DNA of 64,000 bases from Macrosoma leucophasiata (GCA_036365455.1 JAWQUS010000011.1:7584001-7648000); one strand, 5' to 3'; shown: positions 53,101 through 55,703, counted from the first letter of the stretch. Notes: generated by a model not told the origin, from the sequence alone. Translations and numbers: made by a program.

Positions 53101-54707
53101 ATAATAAAATTCGCACACCATGTGCAGTTCGATCCAACTTGAGAGATAGGATAGCTTACATTACGCTATGACTAACAGGAGCAGAGCAGCGCGGGCGAAG
53201 CCGTGGCGGGCCGCTAGTAGAATATTACTTTTAGAAAAAAAATTAAAACAGTTTTATTTCAATGAGTGTAGCTCGCGAAAACCTAAGAACCTATCAAAAA
53301 TATTTTTTTGTTTCTATGAAAATATCTTTGTCTTCTAATTTTCATATCAAATTTCAAATTTTTCATTAACTGTAATGACATTTAAATATATTATTATTAT
53401 GACAATAAATGTACAGGGAGAATTAACACCAACGCGATATGGTTAGAGTATCTAATAAATACACATGCCAAGCTACCAGTCGGTTATTCTCCTAAAGATC
53501 GAATAAAATGTAAGGCACGTAGATAGAACCTTCATACTCAAATGAAGTTTATTGCGTTCACAATGGCTCTGCCGAACGTTTATCGTCAACTTTATTGCTA
53601 CAAATGTGACGAAATTGTGAACGAAGCGTTATGTAGATTTTAGTAGCACTCCGCGGGCTATATTCATGTTAAATGTCAATAATATTTCGTTTATGAGTGG
53701 GTGTTGTTTGTAAATTGAAGGATTTATTGAGGATCTAGAGTGCTCGGTATAAAGCCAAGAGTGATTTTTAAACAGGGAATTGCGGTAAAAAATTAGATCA
53801 TCAGGGGATTTTTTGGCAATATTCCAGTAGACGCTAACGGTGCTTAATATAATTTTTCTTGAATAATCTTTTTAGAAATTGGTTGATAAAAACGACATTA
53901 TGGTAAAAAATAATTAACAAAATAACTAATGAAATTGAAAAATATGTATAACCAACGATGATGGTTTGTATTTTTTTTAAAATCCTGTCTAATCAAGTAC
54001 GACGAAGTAAAAAGTATTATTATGACATTAGTATTGTATCAAATTTGTGTAAAATGGCGCAAAAAAACACAGCGTCAAAATGAATGTTACCCTAATTCGA
54101 CGACGCTCATCGTCTAATTAATCTGCCCATGACGACGGCATCTGGAAAGCCGAGTAATAGAGGAACTTGGGAGTATCGCAGACGCAAATATAATTTCTAC
54201 AATTGCTTGCTTAACAGTTATGACACAGACACATCAAGGAATTCAGCTTGATTTGTTTTATTTTGTAAGTAAACCACAACAAATTTTAAGCTTTAAAATT
54301 TTTCGCTCTAACAACACTTTGTAGCGTCCACTACATTAAGGCGCCAACTAGTGGAACACATTTGAAACCTCACAGTACTTGTCTAGTACGATAGATGGCG
54401 TGCAATCAAATTACATCGCGCATGCGAAGATTTCTCAGGAGTTGGCATATATACAACTTCCCAACGTCAATGCGTGACCCCGACGTGATAAGAGGTTCAA
54501 AGACTGTTATTTTCAACCAGCATACTCACTCGAGATGTTCCTTATAGATGTCGAAGTCTGTGAAGACGAGCTCGACGATCTGATGCGGAGCAGCGAGGAA
54601 AGTGTAAAGCAAGCAGACAGAATGAGGTGCAGGGCGTGGGTAGTCAGGACTGCTAAAGGTGCCACGCTCCTTGCCTTGCGTTGATGTGAAACGAATACAC
54701 GTACAAC
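9524..54707 (-). CDS. Sol1: Four-CUB-domain surface protein, SOL-1-like (gene model, 12 exons in view)
   Basis: Exons in order: 54530-54707, 30894-31123, 29772-29925, 24515-24574, 23383-23471, 22911-23027, 22722-22790, 19988-20174, 16823-17013, 11686-11881, 11144-11376, 9524-9585. All have AG/GT borders and compatible phases and give about 588 codons with no stop. Each CUB domain has its four cysteines: CUB1 in exons 1-2, CUB2 in exons 3-6, a linker in exon 7, CUB3 in exons 8-9, CUB4 in exons 10-11; exon 12 is a hydrophobic tail. Known: nematode SOL-1 has four CUB domains and a membrane anchor and is an accessory subunit of AMPA-type glutamate receptors; insects have orthologues. Naming it SOL-1-like is inference from architecture and sequence resemblance; another multi-CUB protein is possible. 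The signal peptide exon is missing, probably beyond 64000. Confidence 0.75.
9895..10035 (+). mobile_element. Diverged Metulj-like SINE fragment
   Basis: GGTGGTAGAACCACTGGAAT near the start and CCAAATGGTAGTATTCAGCA near the end match spaced blocks of the SINE; the middle is altered. Confidence 0.5.
10036..10894. other. Intron sequence without recognised feature
   Basis: AT-rich, no exon with CUB pattern, no repeat recognised. Confidence 0.4.
10895..11131 (-). mobile_element. tRNA-derived SINE (second type) abutting an exon donor
   Basis: The minus strand starts GACGATCCGGTTAGTCCAGC and has a clear B box, GTCGCAGGTTCGATCCC, followed by GGGACAAATATTTGTATGGC. The head begins 13 bases after the last base of the exon at 11144. 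Confidence 0.8.
11144..11376 (-). CDS. CUB gene exon: second half of CUB4
   Basis: Between TTGCAG and ATG|GTAAG it encodes, from the third Cys, [15 protein letters not shown], then [18 protein letters not shown] and [15 protein letters not shown]. The pattern of late CUB strands (Cys-Gly, then FxSNDxxxGxGFxxxY) is clear. Phase 2 in, phase 1 out. Confidence 0.9.
11555..11640 (+). repeat. Metulj-like SINE remnant in a 309-base intron
   Basis: CTCAGAGGTAGCGACGCATC and ACTGACCATCAATGTGAC correspond to spaced parts of the SINE. Confidence 0.45.
11686..11881 (-). CDS. CUB gene exon: first half of CUB4
   Basis: Starts after CATAG; encodes [18 protein letters not shown], then [20 protein letters not shown] and [12 protein letters not shown]. 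GxxxSPNYPxxYP and the second Cys are CUB hallmarks. Donor CC|GTGAGT in phase 2. Confidence 0.9.
11971..12055 (-). mobile_element. Metulj-like SINE, 3' fragment
   Basis: Minus strand matches TGCAGTCATCACTTAAtATC...GCATGCTTGTTTACC plus an A run. Confidence 0.65.
12340..12392 (+). repeat. Short copy of the GAATTGAGAACCTTCTCC repeat end
   Basis: CGGACGAATTGAGAACCTTC and AAGTCGGTTAAAAA also occur at 4053-4095 and, inverted, near 60270-60315. Confidence 0.65.
12840..13760 (+). repeat. Tandem array of about seven 128-150 base units in the Helitron
   Basis: The phrase GAAATCTGCCCC or a variant recurs near 12909, 13059, 13190, 13327, 13461, 13600 and 13728, followed by an xGGGGGTG box, AGCATTCCACAATTTTC and GGTAGAAAGTTGAAACTTGG. 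Confidence 0.85.
13792..14073 (-). mobile_element. Metulj-like SINE, nearly complete, in the Helitron
   Basis: Both SINE ends are present (GGTGGTAGAGCTCC and TTGCCACTTTC on the minus strand); a short internal duplication of CCGTACATTA is visible at 13940-13970. Confidence 0.8.
14630..14805 (-). mobile_element. Metulj-like SINE, 5'-truncated
   Basis: Holds the A-tail side of the SINE and stops in GGCCTTGTAATTTCC on the minus strand. Confidence 0.75.
15274..16018. other. Intron sequence without recognised feature
   Basis: AT-rich, no exon, no repeat recognised. Confidence 0.4.
16019..16168. mobile_element. MITE with CCCCCTTATTCATAAAC ends, copy 2
   Basis: Near-exact inverted ends and the same core as 4464-4612 and 48645-48792, flanked by TTA on both sides. 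Confidence 0.85.
16169..16822. other. Intron sequence; a short local duplication
   Basis: AGTGATTATTATGAACAC occurs at 16496 and 16678. Otherwise nothing recognised. Confidence 0.4.
16823..17013 (-). CDS. CUB gene exon: second half of CUB3
   Basis: Acceptor GTTACAG, then the third Cys in [33 protein letters not shown] and [10 protein letters not shown]. DxxxVYDG and YCG...SxGPxLxIEF are CUB signatures. Donor GAAG|GTAAAG in phase 1. Confidence 0.9.
17243..17487 (+). mobile_element. Metulj-like SINE, 3' end lost
   Basis: Starts AGTGGTGGTAGAGCTC; runs to CTGCAGTCATCA and then meets an inverted second copy. Confidence 0.75.
17488..17713 (-). mobile_element. Metulj-like SINE, inverted against the previous copy
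   Basis: Plus strand runs CACATTGATGTTAAG...GAAGCTCTACCAG; the two copies are tail to tail. Confidence 0.75.
17714..18909. other. Intron sequence without recognised feature
   Basis: Slightly GC-richer patches at 17850-17950 and 18100-18370, but no splice-bounded CUB pattern. Confidence 0.4.
18910..18990 (+). repeat. Dispersed CATCATC...CCGAAAGACGTCC repeat
   Basis: The string GCCGAAAGACGTCCACAGTTGGGCAAAGCC-type core also occurs at 38166-38225 and 56582-56660; it is common after CAT runs in lepidopteran genomes. Confidence 0.65.
19354..19595. mobile_element. MITE with ACAGTGCTCA ends (short form)
   Basis: Left end ACAGTGCTCAACAATAAATG...CATCGAGCCT; the right end holds AGGCTCGATGTGCAC. It matches both ends of the element at 23502-24160 but lacks about 390 bases in the middle. 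Confidence 0.65.
19988..20174 (-). CDS. CUB gene exon: first half of CUB3
   Basis: Acceptor CTGTTTCAG; encodes [38 protein letters not shown] and [12 protein letters not shown]. Two cysteines and SPxYPxxYP are typical of early CUB strands. Donor TTTGA|GTGAGT, phase 2. It joins 17013 to make Asp-Cys. Confidence 0.92.
20213..20400 (-). mobile_element. tRNA-derived SINE, 3' half
   Basis: Minus strand matches the complete SINE at 21464 from the ACCTGTTACATG block to its 3' end; it lies 38 bases upstream of an exon acceptor. Confidence 0.7.
20656..20906. mobile_element. Foldback element, two arms of about 80 bases
   Basis: 20656-20740 and 20816-20906 are near-exact inverses; shared blocks include AAGTGGCATATCTCAAAA, ATCAAACGACTTAAAAA and ACATGTAATCTATC. 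Confidence 0.8.
21061..21344 (-). mobile_element. Metulj-like SINE, full length
   Basis: Both ends and all internal blocks are present on the minus strand. Confidence 0.85.
21464..21778 (+). mobile_element. Complete tRNA-derived SINE
   Basis: Starts GCCTCAGTAGCGTAGTGGTA (A box) and has GGGTTCGATTCCC (B box). The body holds GGTAATGTGCCCGGAAATGG and the 3' end TTCGGGGATTACAGGCGTG. Its last 30 bases resemble the 3' end of the RTE frame at 41137-41432. Confidence 0.85.
21930..22065 (+). mobile_element. tRNA-derived SINE, head only
   Basis: CATCAGTAGCCTAGTGGTAG and CGGTTCGACTCCC are the A and B boxes; the body ends after CTCTGGTTCTATTGGGATTT. Confidence 0.75.
22248..22335 (-). mobile_element. 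Metulj-like SINE fragment
   Basis: GGGGCCATACATTACCATCT and CACGATAGTGCTGAACAC are SINE blocks, oriented opposite to the following copy. Confidence 0.6.
22353..22635 (+). mobile_element. Metulj-like SINE, full length
   Basis: ACTGGTGGTAGAACTCCAGT at the start and TTGCCACTTTCATTACAT plus A run at the end. Confidence 0.85.
22645..22702 (-). mobile_element. Metulj-like SINE, 5' end only
   Basis: GGTAATGCAGTGGTGCCTAC to ACTCTACCATCAGTAA; it ends 19 bases from the donor of the next exon. Confidence 0.65.
22722..22790 (-). CDS. CUB gene exon: linker between CUB2 and CUB3
   Basis: Sixty-nine bases with acceptor TTATAG and an excellent donor ACAA|GTAAGT. Encodes [12 protein letters not shown] then [11 protein letters not shown], a polar linker without Cys. 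Both borders are phase 1, so the exon can be skipped without breaking the frame. Confidence 0.75.
22911..23027 (-). CDS. CUB gene exon: end of CUB2
   Basis: Acceptor TTATTTCCAG; encodes [19 protein letters not shown] then [19 protein letters not shown], the last CUB strands. An alternative upstream acceptor (TTTTTTAG at 23049-23048) would not keep the frame from exon 23383-23471, so 23027 was chosen. Donor GAAG|GTTTAG is weak. Confidence 0.88.
23383..23471 (-). CDS. CUB gene exon: middle of CUB2
   Basis: Acceptor GTTGCAG, then [19 protein letters not shown] and [10 protein letters not shown]: third and fourth Cys and the DxIxVFDG motif. Donor GTAG|GTAAGC, phase 1. Confidence 0.9.
23502..24160. 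mobile_element. Longer relative of the 19354 MITE, beside an exon acceptor
   Basis: Left part 23502-23650 and right part 24030-24160 match the two halves of 19354-19595. The extra middle segment is bounded by TTTTGACCA and GTTGACCA. The element starts 31 bases upstream of the exon at 23471. Confidence 0.6.
24272..24488 (+). mobile_element. Metulj-like SINE, diverged
   Basis: ACATTACCTAATCTTCTTGCCGC-type block to CACTTACCATCAATGTGAAC; ends are eroded. Confidence 0.65.
24515..24574 (-). CDS. CUB gene exon: 60-base core exon of CUB2
   Basis: Acceptor TTTGTTACAG; codons [19 protein letters not shown] sit exactly where other CUB domains here have [12 protein letters not shown]. Donor AAAG|GTAGTA. 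Phase 2 at both borders, joining 29772 and 23471. Confidence 0.85.
24755..24880 (-). mobile_element. tRNA-derived SINE fragment
   Basis: Spaced matches on the minus strand to TTGCATGTATGCTTGAATGC and the GTAACTGACGAATC block. Confidence 0.5.
25013..25352 (-). mobile_element. 5S-rRNA-derived SINE
   Basis: On the minus strand the head reads GGCTGGTGTAGATCGGAAGC...GGTTACCGCTAGTGGC-like, matching the 5S promoter region (AAGC box, then GATGrGTrACCGC). The body has CGTGCTTCGGAGGGCACGTA and the tail GGGTTGCCATTATTAAT. Confidence 0.7.
25637..25922 (+). mobile_element. tRNA-derived SINE, nearly complete
   Basis: CTCAGTAGCGTAGTGGTAGC (A box), GGGTTCGATTCTC (B box), 3' end TTCGGGCATTACAGGCGTG; it lacks about 20 bases after the B box compared with 21464. 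Confidence 0.85.
26285..26385 (-). mobile_element. tRNA-derived SINE fragment
   Basis: Contains ATGCAAACACCAACGATTCA and a GTTTTGCCGCATGTGA block; a local palindrome TTTGCATGTATTCAAGTAG/TACATGCAAA suggests rearrangement. Confidence 0.5.
26690..26790 (-). mobile_element. Metulj-like SINE, diverged fragment
   Basis: TACTGCAGCCTATACACAAA and GTCAAAATACAGG match the SINE with many changes. Confidence 0.5.
26878..26924 (-). pseudogene. 47-base copy of a CUB2 exon fragment
   Basis: Identical to 29846-29892 except for three bases; still encodes [14 protein letters not shown]. No splice site, no continuation of the CUB domain. Confidence 0.8.
27038..29336 (+). pseudogene. Non-LTR retrotransposon: endonuclease end, reverse transcriptase, C-terminal domain
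   Basis: Starts inside an APE-type endonuclease ([20 protein letters not shown], then ARWLDHCIV and [12 protein letters not shown], the conserved Ser-Asp-His). A linker frame follows to 27775. After two frameshifts comes the RT at 27916-28990: [67 protein letters not shown] and [10 protein letters not shown] frameshift near 28960 leads into [20 protein letters not shown] and a C-terminal domain to 29336. The catalytic YADD is intact but the frame is broken at least three times and the 5' end is missing. No RNase H is seen. It resembles CR1/L2-group elements; the clade needs a tree. Confidence 0.85.
29337..29534 (+). repeat. 3' UTR of the preceding LINE
   Basis: AT-rich, with AATAAAGAAATTAAATTAAA before the next repeat. 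Confidence 0.45.
29535..29660 (+). mobile_element. 5S-type SINE, 3' part only
   Basis: GGAGCAGCGTGGTGGAGAAA through GGGACGTATAATGGGTTGCC and an ATTT end, the same as the inverse of 42604-42720. Confidence 0.7.
29772..29925 (-). CDS. CUB gene exon: start of CUB2
   Basis: Acceptor ACTATTACAG; encodes [20 protein letters not shown], then [19 protein letters not shown] and TYHFNA. Donor GCGAG|GTAAGG, phase 2. It supplies the first two cysteines of CUB2. Confidence 0.92.
30036..30320 (-). mobile_element. Metulj-like SINE, full length
   Basis: Minus strand ACTGGTGGTAGAGCTCCAGT to CCACTTCCATTACAT plus A run. Confidence 0.85.
30500..30814 (-). mobile_element. tRNA-derived SINE, complete
   Basis: Minus strand: CTGCCTCAGTAGCCTAGTGG, B box GGGTTCGATTCC, tail GAGACTACAGGCGTG. 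Confidence 0.85.
30894..31123 (-). CDS. CUB gene exon: second half of CUB1
   Basis: Acceptor TTTCACAG; encodes [35 protein letters not shown] and [17 protein letters not shown], then [11 protein letters not shown]. Third and fourth cysteines and SxGPxLLLEF mark late CUB strands. Donor AGAC|GTAAGT, phase 1. Confidence 0.92.
31222..31330 (+). mobile_element. Metulj-like SINE with its middle deleted
   Basis: Both ends are present; the central 170 bases are missing after GGTGGTAGAG. Confidence 0.75.
31420..31692 (+). mobile_element. Metulj-like SINE, full length
   Basis: ACTGGTGGCAGAGCTCTAGT to TTCCATTACAT plus A run. Confidence 0.85.
31693..32030 (+). repeat. Dispersed repeat GTAGGCGGCTCGTCTC..., split by an insertion
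   Basis: 31693-31726 and 31968-32030 are contiguous in the second copy at 36108-36175, which reads GGCTCGTCTC...CACTAG directly into the CTTCACCG/GCGAGCG part. Confidence 0.75.
31727..31967. mobile_element. 241-base insertion with 8-base target duplication GGCACTAG
   Basis: CAGAGAATATGTAATAAT to CCGCGGTGT, flanked by GGCACTAG at 31719-31726 and 31968-31975. Second copy at 47939-48150. No clear inverted ends, no coding frame. Confidence 0.75.
32085..32396 (+). mobile_element. Helitron, 3' part
   Basis: Same family as 4882-8456: TAATATTAAAATAACCGCTT, (TGTC)n, GACGGGACTTTCACTGGCAG and an 85-base end in which GACTTCGTCCG and CGGACGAAGTC face each other before CTAG|T. Confidence 0.75.
32411..32782 (+). 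mobile_element. Short Helitron-like element
   Basis: Ends in GCCGCGGGCAACAGCTAG|T; contains (TGTC)n and a GGATTTGAACGCGATTATCA stretch. The 5' limit is uncertain. Confidence 0.6.
32783..33552. other. Giant intron; no gene recognised
   Basis: A GC-richer patch (32800-33080) has only short frames without family motifs. Confidence 0.4.
33553..34281 (+). pseudogene. Reverse transcriptase fragment of a Jockey/CR1-like LINE
   Basis: One frame runs from [20 protein letters not shown] through [61 protein letters not shown] and [15 protein letters not shown] to a stop at 34279. It is interrupted by one in-frame TGA at 33931. Palm motifs A (IDFSNAF) and C (YADD) are present. Endonuclease and C-terminal parts are missing. 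Confidence 0.85.
34282..35147. other. Giant intron; unclassified, some GC-rich stretches
   Basis: Around 34790-34950 are GGCGCCATCTGACAGATCGC and a TATAAAA-like box, which could be part of a retroelement regulatory region; nothing confirms it. Confidence 0.3.
35148..35176. repeat. (TA)n microsatellite
   Basis: About 14 TA units, then AT-rich sequence to 35290. Confidence 0.9.
35290..35446 (+). repeat. LINE 3' UTR with (AAAT)n tail
   Basis: GTTGACTGGCAGAGAGCGCT, AATCCGCCATTTGTACC and GCAATAAAGTATAAATAAAT are the classic ending of insect CR1/Jockey-type LINEs. Confidence 0.75.
35447..36036. other. Giant intron; nothing recognised
   Basis: AT-rich, no frame with family motif. Confidence 0.4.
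36037..36090 (-). pseudogene. Fragment of a Penelope-like element
   Basis: Minus strand ATGGTACGCGAGGCTATTGA with its upstream codons matches the MVREAIEI part of the copy at 52603-53032. Confidence 0.6.
36108..36175 (+). repeat. Uninterrupted copy of the 31693 repeat
   Basis: GGCTCGTCTCTACACTCACTAG followed directly by the CAACTTCACCGAACAATTGG block. Confidence 0.7.
36179..36457 (-). other. GC-rich open frame of 92 codons, unknown
   Basis: A CpG-rich island in AT-rich surroundings with an open minus frame containing [21 protein letters not shown] recognise no family. It may be an exon, a mobile element piece or chance in GC-rich sequence. Confidence 0.25.
36458..38165. other. Giant intron; nothing recognised
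   Basis: No exon pattern or repeat family found by eye over 1.7 kb. Confidence 0.35.
38166..38225 (+). repeat. CCGAAAGACGTCC repeat, copy 2
   Basis: ACCGAAAGACGTCCACTGCT matches 18927 and 56607. Confidence 0.65.
38272..38385 (-). mobile_element. 5S-type SINE head with internal deletion
   Basis: Minus strand GGCTGGTGTCGATCGGAAGC...GATGGGAGACCGCTAGTGGC and CGTGCTTCGGAGGGCAACG; about 20 bases of the 5S A-box region are missing. Confidence 0.7.
38386..39499. other. Giant intron; nothing recognised
   Basis: AT-rich; no family motif. Confidence 0.35.
39500..39975. other. GC-rich block with open frames, probably mobile DNA
   Basis: Base composition is distinctly richer in G+C than both sides, and short frames are open on both strands (for example [14 protein letters not shown] on plus). 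No domain identified. Confidence 0.3.
39976..41136. other. Giant intron; nothing recognised
   Basis: No repeat or exon pattern recognised. Confidence 0.35.
41137..41432 (+). pseudogene. C-terminal remnant of an RTE-type LINE
   Basis: MLRWFGHIE, then after a frameshift [28 protein letters not shown], an in-frame TGA, and [36 protein letters not shown], stop. The order RWFGHxERM, GRPRxTxxDQIG, [12 protein letters not shown], WRxxxSAYP is the C-terminus of RTE-like elements abundant in Lepidoptera. The terminal codons (CTGCCTACCCCGTTAGGAAC) are the source-like sequence of the tRNA SINE tail. Confidence 0.8.
41433..41909. other. Giant intron; nothing recognised
   Basis: AT-rich. Confidence 0.35.
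41918..42115. mobile_element. 198-base hAT-like MITE
   Basis: Ends CAATGATTCCCAAAGTGG and the inverse of AGTTTGGGAACCTCTG, with the ATAGACCCCC/GGGGTCTA pair inside. The 8-base target duplication ACCTAGAT is at 41910-41917 and 42116-42123. These are hAT hallmarks. Confidence 0.85.
42124..42536. other. Giant intron; nothing recognised
   Basis: No feature. Confidence 0.35.
42537..43208 (+). mobile_element. Metulj-like SINE split by a 5S SINE
   Basis: 42537-42603 and 42968-43208 join to one full copy; the gap is exactly the nested element at 42604-42967. Confidence 0.85.
42604..42967 (-). mobile_element. Complete 5S-rRNA-derived SINE nested in another SINE
   Basis: Flanked by a perfect 12-base duplication TTAACTAATATA (42592-42603, 42968-42979). 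The minus strand starts AGAAGCGCGCATGGCCCAGC; then GATCTGCTCGGTTAAGCACT, CGGGCGCGGTCGGGTAGTG and GATGGGTGACCGCTAGTGG align with the 5S rRNA internal promoter. It ends GGGTTGCCATTATTTATTTA. Confidence 0.85.
43232..43305 (-). mobile_element. Metulj-like SINE fragment
   Basis: TTAACAAGCATGCTGTTCAC and neighbours match the 3' end in inverse orientation. Confidence 0.55.
43316..43588 (+). mobile_element. Metulj-like SINE, diverged full copy
   Basis: GTGGTGTTAAAGCTCCCGTG to TTGCCACTTCCATTACAT plus A run. Confidence 0.75.
43661..43721 (+). repeat. Direct repeat, left copy
   Basis: TTTTTATATTATTTCGCATTAAC... matches 43963-44026 with one or two changes. Confidence 0.85.
43733..43808 (-). tRNA. tRNA-like sequence, probably a pseudogene or SINE head
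   Basis: Minus strand GACTTCAG pairs exactly with CTGAAGTC. The T arm GCGAG-TTCGAGT-CTCGC is perfect, and the D arm TCTCAATTGGAAGAG is nearly so. The anticodon stem (CTTGA/CCCAG) does not pair, so it is unlikely to be a working tRNA. B box GAGTTCGAGTC present. Confidence 0.5.
43963..44026 (+). repeat. Direct repeat, right copy
   Basis: Second copy of 43661-43721; the segment between the copies contains the tRNA-like sequence and a GCGCCATCTATTACCAACTA block. Confidence 0.85.
44028..44195 (-). mobile_element. Metulj-like SINE, 3' part
   Basis: AAGCATTCAGATCACATTGATG...TGACTGCAGCCTATAGACAC in inverse orientation. Confidence 0.65.
44196..44544. other. Giant intron; nothing recognised
   Basis: No feature. 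Confidence 0.35.
44545..45841 (+). mobile_element. Helitron (Lep1-like), 3' end truncated
   Basis: A|TCTATACTTATAATAAAAC start; collinear with the inverse of 4882-8456 without its nested transposon, so it serves as the empty-site reference. It stops at GGCTACTTTTAG before the expected CTAG end. Confidence 0.75.
46017..46288 (+). mobile_element. Metulj-like SINE, full length
   Basis: CACTGTTGGTAGAGCTCCAG to TTGCCACTTTTATTAC plus A run. Confidence 0.8.
46304..46404. repeat. Near-perfect palindrome, 45-base arms
   Basis: TTGAATAGGCTTCGAAACTA at 46304 is mirrored at 46404; arms include TACTGAACCGATTTGAAAAA on both strands around a spacer of about 9 bases. Confidence 0.9.
46405..46458 (-). mobile_element. 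Helitron 5' end leading into the palindrome
   Basis: Minus strand A|TCTATACTAATATTATAAAG then AGGAAAGATTTG and (GTTT)n, the common Lep1 start; continues into the palindrome where the second half is inverted. Confidence 0.7.
46540..46718 (-). mobile_element. 179-base non-autonomous Helitron
   Basis: Minus strand TCTATAATATAAAAATAAGT, body with TAACTCCAGAACGCACGAAC, end GGGCGAAGCCGCAGGCAACA + GCTAG|T. Confidence 0.8.
46719..46965 (+). repeat. Dispersed repeat TAGCTGACCCGGCAAACTTC
   Basis: Begins with that phrase, common in Lepidoptera, and ends in an AAATCGGTCTAGCCGTTCTC / TAACAAACAGCAATTG block. Confidence 0.5.
46966..47654. other. Giant intron; two short open frames of unknown meaning
   Basis: Plus frame 47082-47291 ends [18 protein letters not shown] and a few more residues. 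The minus frame near 47461-47600 reads [20 protein letters not shown]. Neither has splice sites or a recognised domain. Confidence 0.25.
47655..47921 (-). mobile_element. Metulj-like SINE
   Basis: Inverse orientation, both ends visible, body somewhat diverged. Confidence 0.75.
47939..48150. mobile_element. Second copy of the 31727 insertion
   Basis: CAGAGAATATGTAATAATAC to GTCCGCGGTGT; flanks ACTCTAAC and GCTCTAAA look like an 8-base duplication with two changes. Confidence 0.7.
48151..48644. other. Giant intron; nothing recognised
   Basis: No feature. Confidence 0.35.
48645..48792. mobile_element. MITE with CCCCCTTATTCATAAAC ends, copy 3
   Basis: Same ends and core as 4464 and 16019; the right tip is mutated to AAGGTAG. 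Confidence 0.8.
48793..49537. other. Giant intron; nothing recognised
   Basis: AT-rich with one GC-rich patch near 49020-49120. Confidence 0.35.
49538..49658. repeat. Inverted pair of Penelope-like element ends
   Basis: GATTTATCTCACGTATATTA and its inverse (TAATATACGCGAGATAAATC) face each other; the same end with AACCCGACGTT occurs at 52470-52520. Confidence 0.7.
50115..50605 (+). repeat. Local duplication, copy A
   Basis: ATGGAAATCGAATCTAAGAA and 50430-50605 (GGGATTTCAAAGCAAATGGT) match 51388-51612. Copy A also holds a 46-codon ATG frame at 50122, beginning [20 protein letters not shown], of unknown status. Confidence 0.65.
50598..50688 (-). mobile_element. Metulj-like SINE fragment
   Basis: TTTTTATGTAATAAAAGC...CCTATAGACACCCACACAAA in inverse orientation. 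Confidence 0.7.
50712..51030 (-). mobile_element. Metulj-like SINE, diverged
   Basis: All blocks recognisable from TTTATGTAACAAAG to AACTCTACCATCAG, with a small insertion near 50900. Confidence 0.7.
51388..51612 (+). repeat. Local duplication, copy B
   Basis: Matches parts of copy A, including ATCAAATTGTTTATTT, CCAACTGATC and ACAGAGAAATATATTGT. Confidence 0.65.
51613..52459. other. Giant intron; nothing recognised
   Basis: AT-rich; no family motif. Confidence 0.35.
52460..53032 (-). pseudogene. Penelope-like element: GIY-YIG endonuclease end and 3' UTR
   Basis: Minus strand encodes [20 protein letters not shown] and [17 protein letters not shown]. After a frameshift with stops it continues [34 protein letters not shown] and [18 protein letters not shown], stop at 52603. 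GIY...YIG followed by the conserved Arg helix is the endonuclease of Penelope-like retroelements; no reverse transcriptase remains. The 3' UTR (52460-52602) ends in the TAATATACGCGAGATAAATC box. The 5' side is cut by the Helitron at 53033. Confidence 0.85.
53033..53217 (+). mobile_element. 185-base non-autonomous Helitron
   Basis: A|TCTTAATATATATAAATCTC start, GCGGGCGAAGCCGTGGCGGG + CCGCTAG|T end. Confidence 0.8.
53218..54529. other. Giant intron; nothing recognised
   Basis: AT-rich; a GGCGCCAACTAGTGG box near 54340 recalls repeat DNA. Confidence 0.35.
54530..54707 (-). CDS. CUB gene exon: first half of CUB1 (most 5' exon found)
   Basis: Acceptor ATCTTGCAG, phase 1 in; encodes [40 protein letters not shown] and [17 protein letters not shown]. 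Donor CTCGA|GTGAGT, phase 2, joining the Cys-starting exon at 31123. Two early cysteines and FSSPDYP are typical. Upstream exons were sought to 61350 and not found. Confidence 0.92.
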
Positions 54708-54960
54708 CTGCAAGATACATTAAAAAACTTTAATTTCTAGTTTATACTGGTAGTACAGCTCCAGTTTTGAAGCTTGAATCCTCAGTTCTTTGAGTCACTC
54801 ACTGACTCTCGTCTAGAAAATCAAACAGTCGGTAATGTAACACGTCGATATCCCTTAGGGTGTGTAATTTAATTTAGGAAGGTAACAGACGTTCCCTTCC
54901 GGTGTTTATTTTTAAAAATCCGTTTGTCTGTATCCCTGTGCTGATTTCTTTCCACTCTCT
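54708..54960. other. Intron next to the first exon; nothing clear
   Basis: ACTGGTAGTACAGCTCCAG at 54747 may be a Metulj scrap. Confidence 0.3.
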
Positions 54961-54995
54961 TTTATTAATTTGTTTGACGTAAACAAGAAAATTTC

Positions 54996-55232
54996 ATGCT
55001 CAATATTGAATACGATTCGAGGAAAAATCTACATCTGTTTGATAAAATCTCCGATAGGCATAGTTATAATACGAGGAATAAGAACCCAGCCGGGATTGCT
55101 GAACTCACCGATGGTAAATTCAAAGCATTAATTAAACGCACTCTATGTAAAAAGGCTTACTATAAACTCGAGGACTATCTCAAGGATAGAAATGTTTGGC
55201 TAAATGCTGATCTAGCTCCACAAAGGTGTTAA
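54996..55232 (+). pseudogene. C-terminal frame of a LINE
   Basis: Encodes LFDKISDRHSYNTRNKNPAG and a basic, Lys/Leu-rich end, NVWLNADLAPQRC. HSYNTRNK is a frequent C-terminal motif of insect Jockey/CR1-like polyproteins; it is followed by a 3' UTR and a hexanucleotide tail. Confidence 0.6.
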
Positions 55233-55678
55233 ATGTAATAATCAAAGTGTAATGTTGATATTATATTGTTAATTTTAAGCTTGTTTAAATTATGGAAAAT
55301 TGTAAAAATATGCCTAAGAGATATTTTTAAAAGAGCCGACTGAGTTTTTTTCGGCAAGTTTTTCTCAGATCATATTGGCCTTTGGAACTTTGCCGGTGAA
55401 TGGCAAAGAATGACTCTTTTTCTTTTCTTTTTACTCTTTGTTATCAGTTTGTAAAGGGGAAAAGAGACATTTTACTGATATACTTTTTACATTAGTTTAT
55501 GACATTTAGTTTTATCTTAGTGATATTCTTGACTTTACATATATTTTTTATCTTGTTTGACATGTATATCAATTGTTATTCGCTTTAATTTATTTTGTTT
55601 GTTTTTGACGTGTCATAAGAGGTGCCTGTCACCCTAAATGAATAAATGAGTTTCTGATTCTGATTCTGATTCTGATAT
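55233..55678 (+). repeat. LINE 3' UTR ending in (GATTCT)n
   Basis: GGTGCCTGTCACCCTAAATG, AATAAATGAGTTTCTG then about four GATTCT units (55653-55678). Confidence 0.7.
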
Positions 55679-55703
55679 GAAATTGTTCTTGCTTTATTAA
55701 ATA

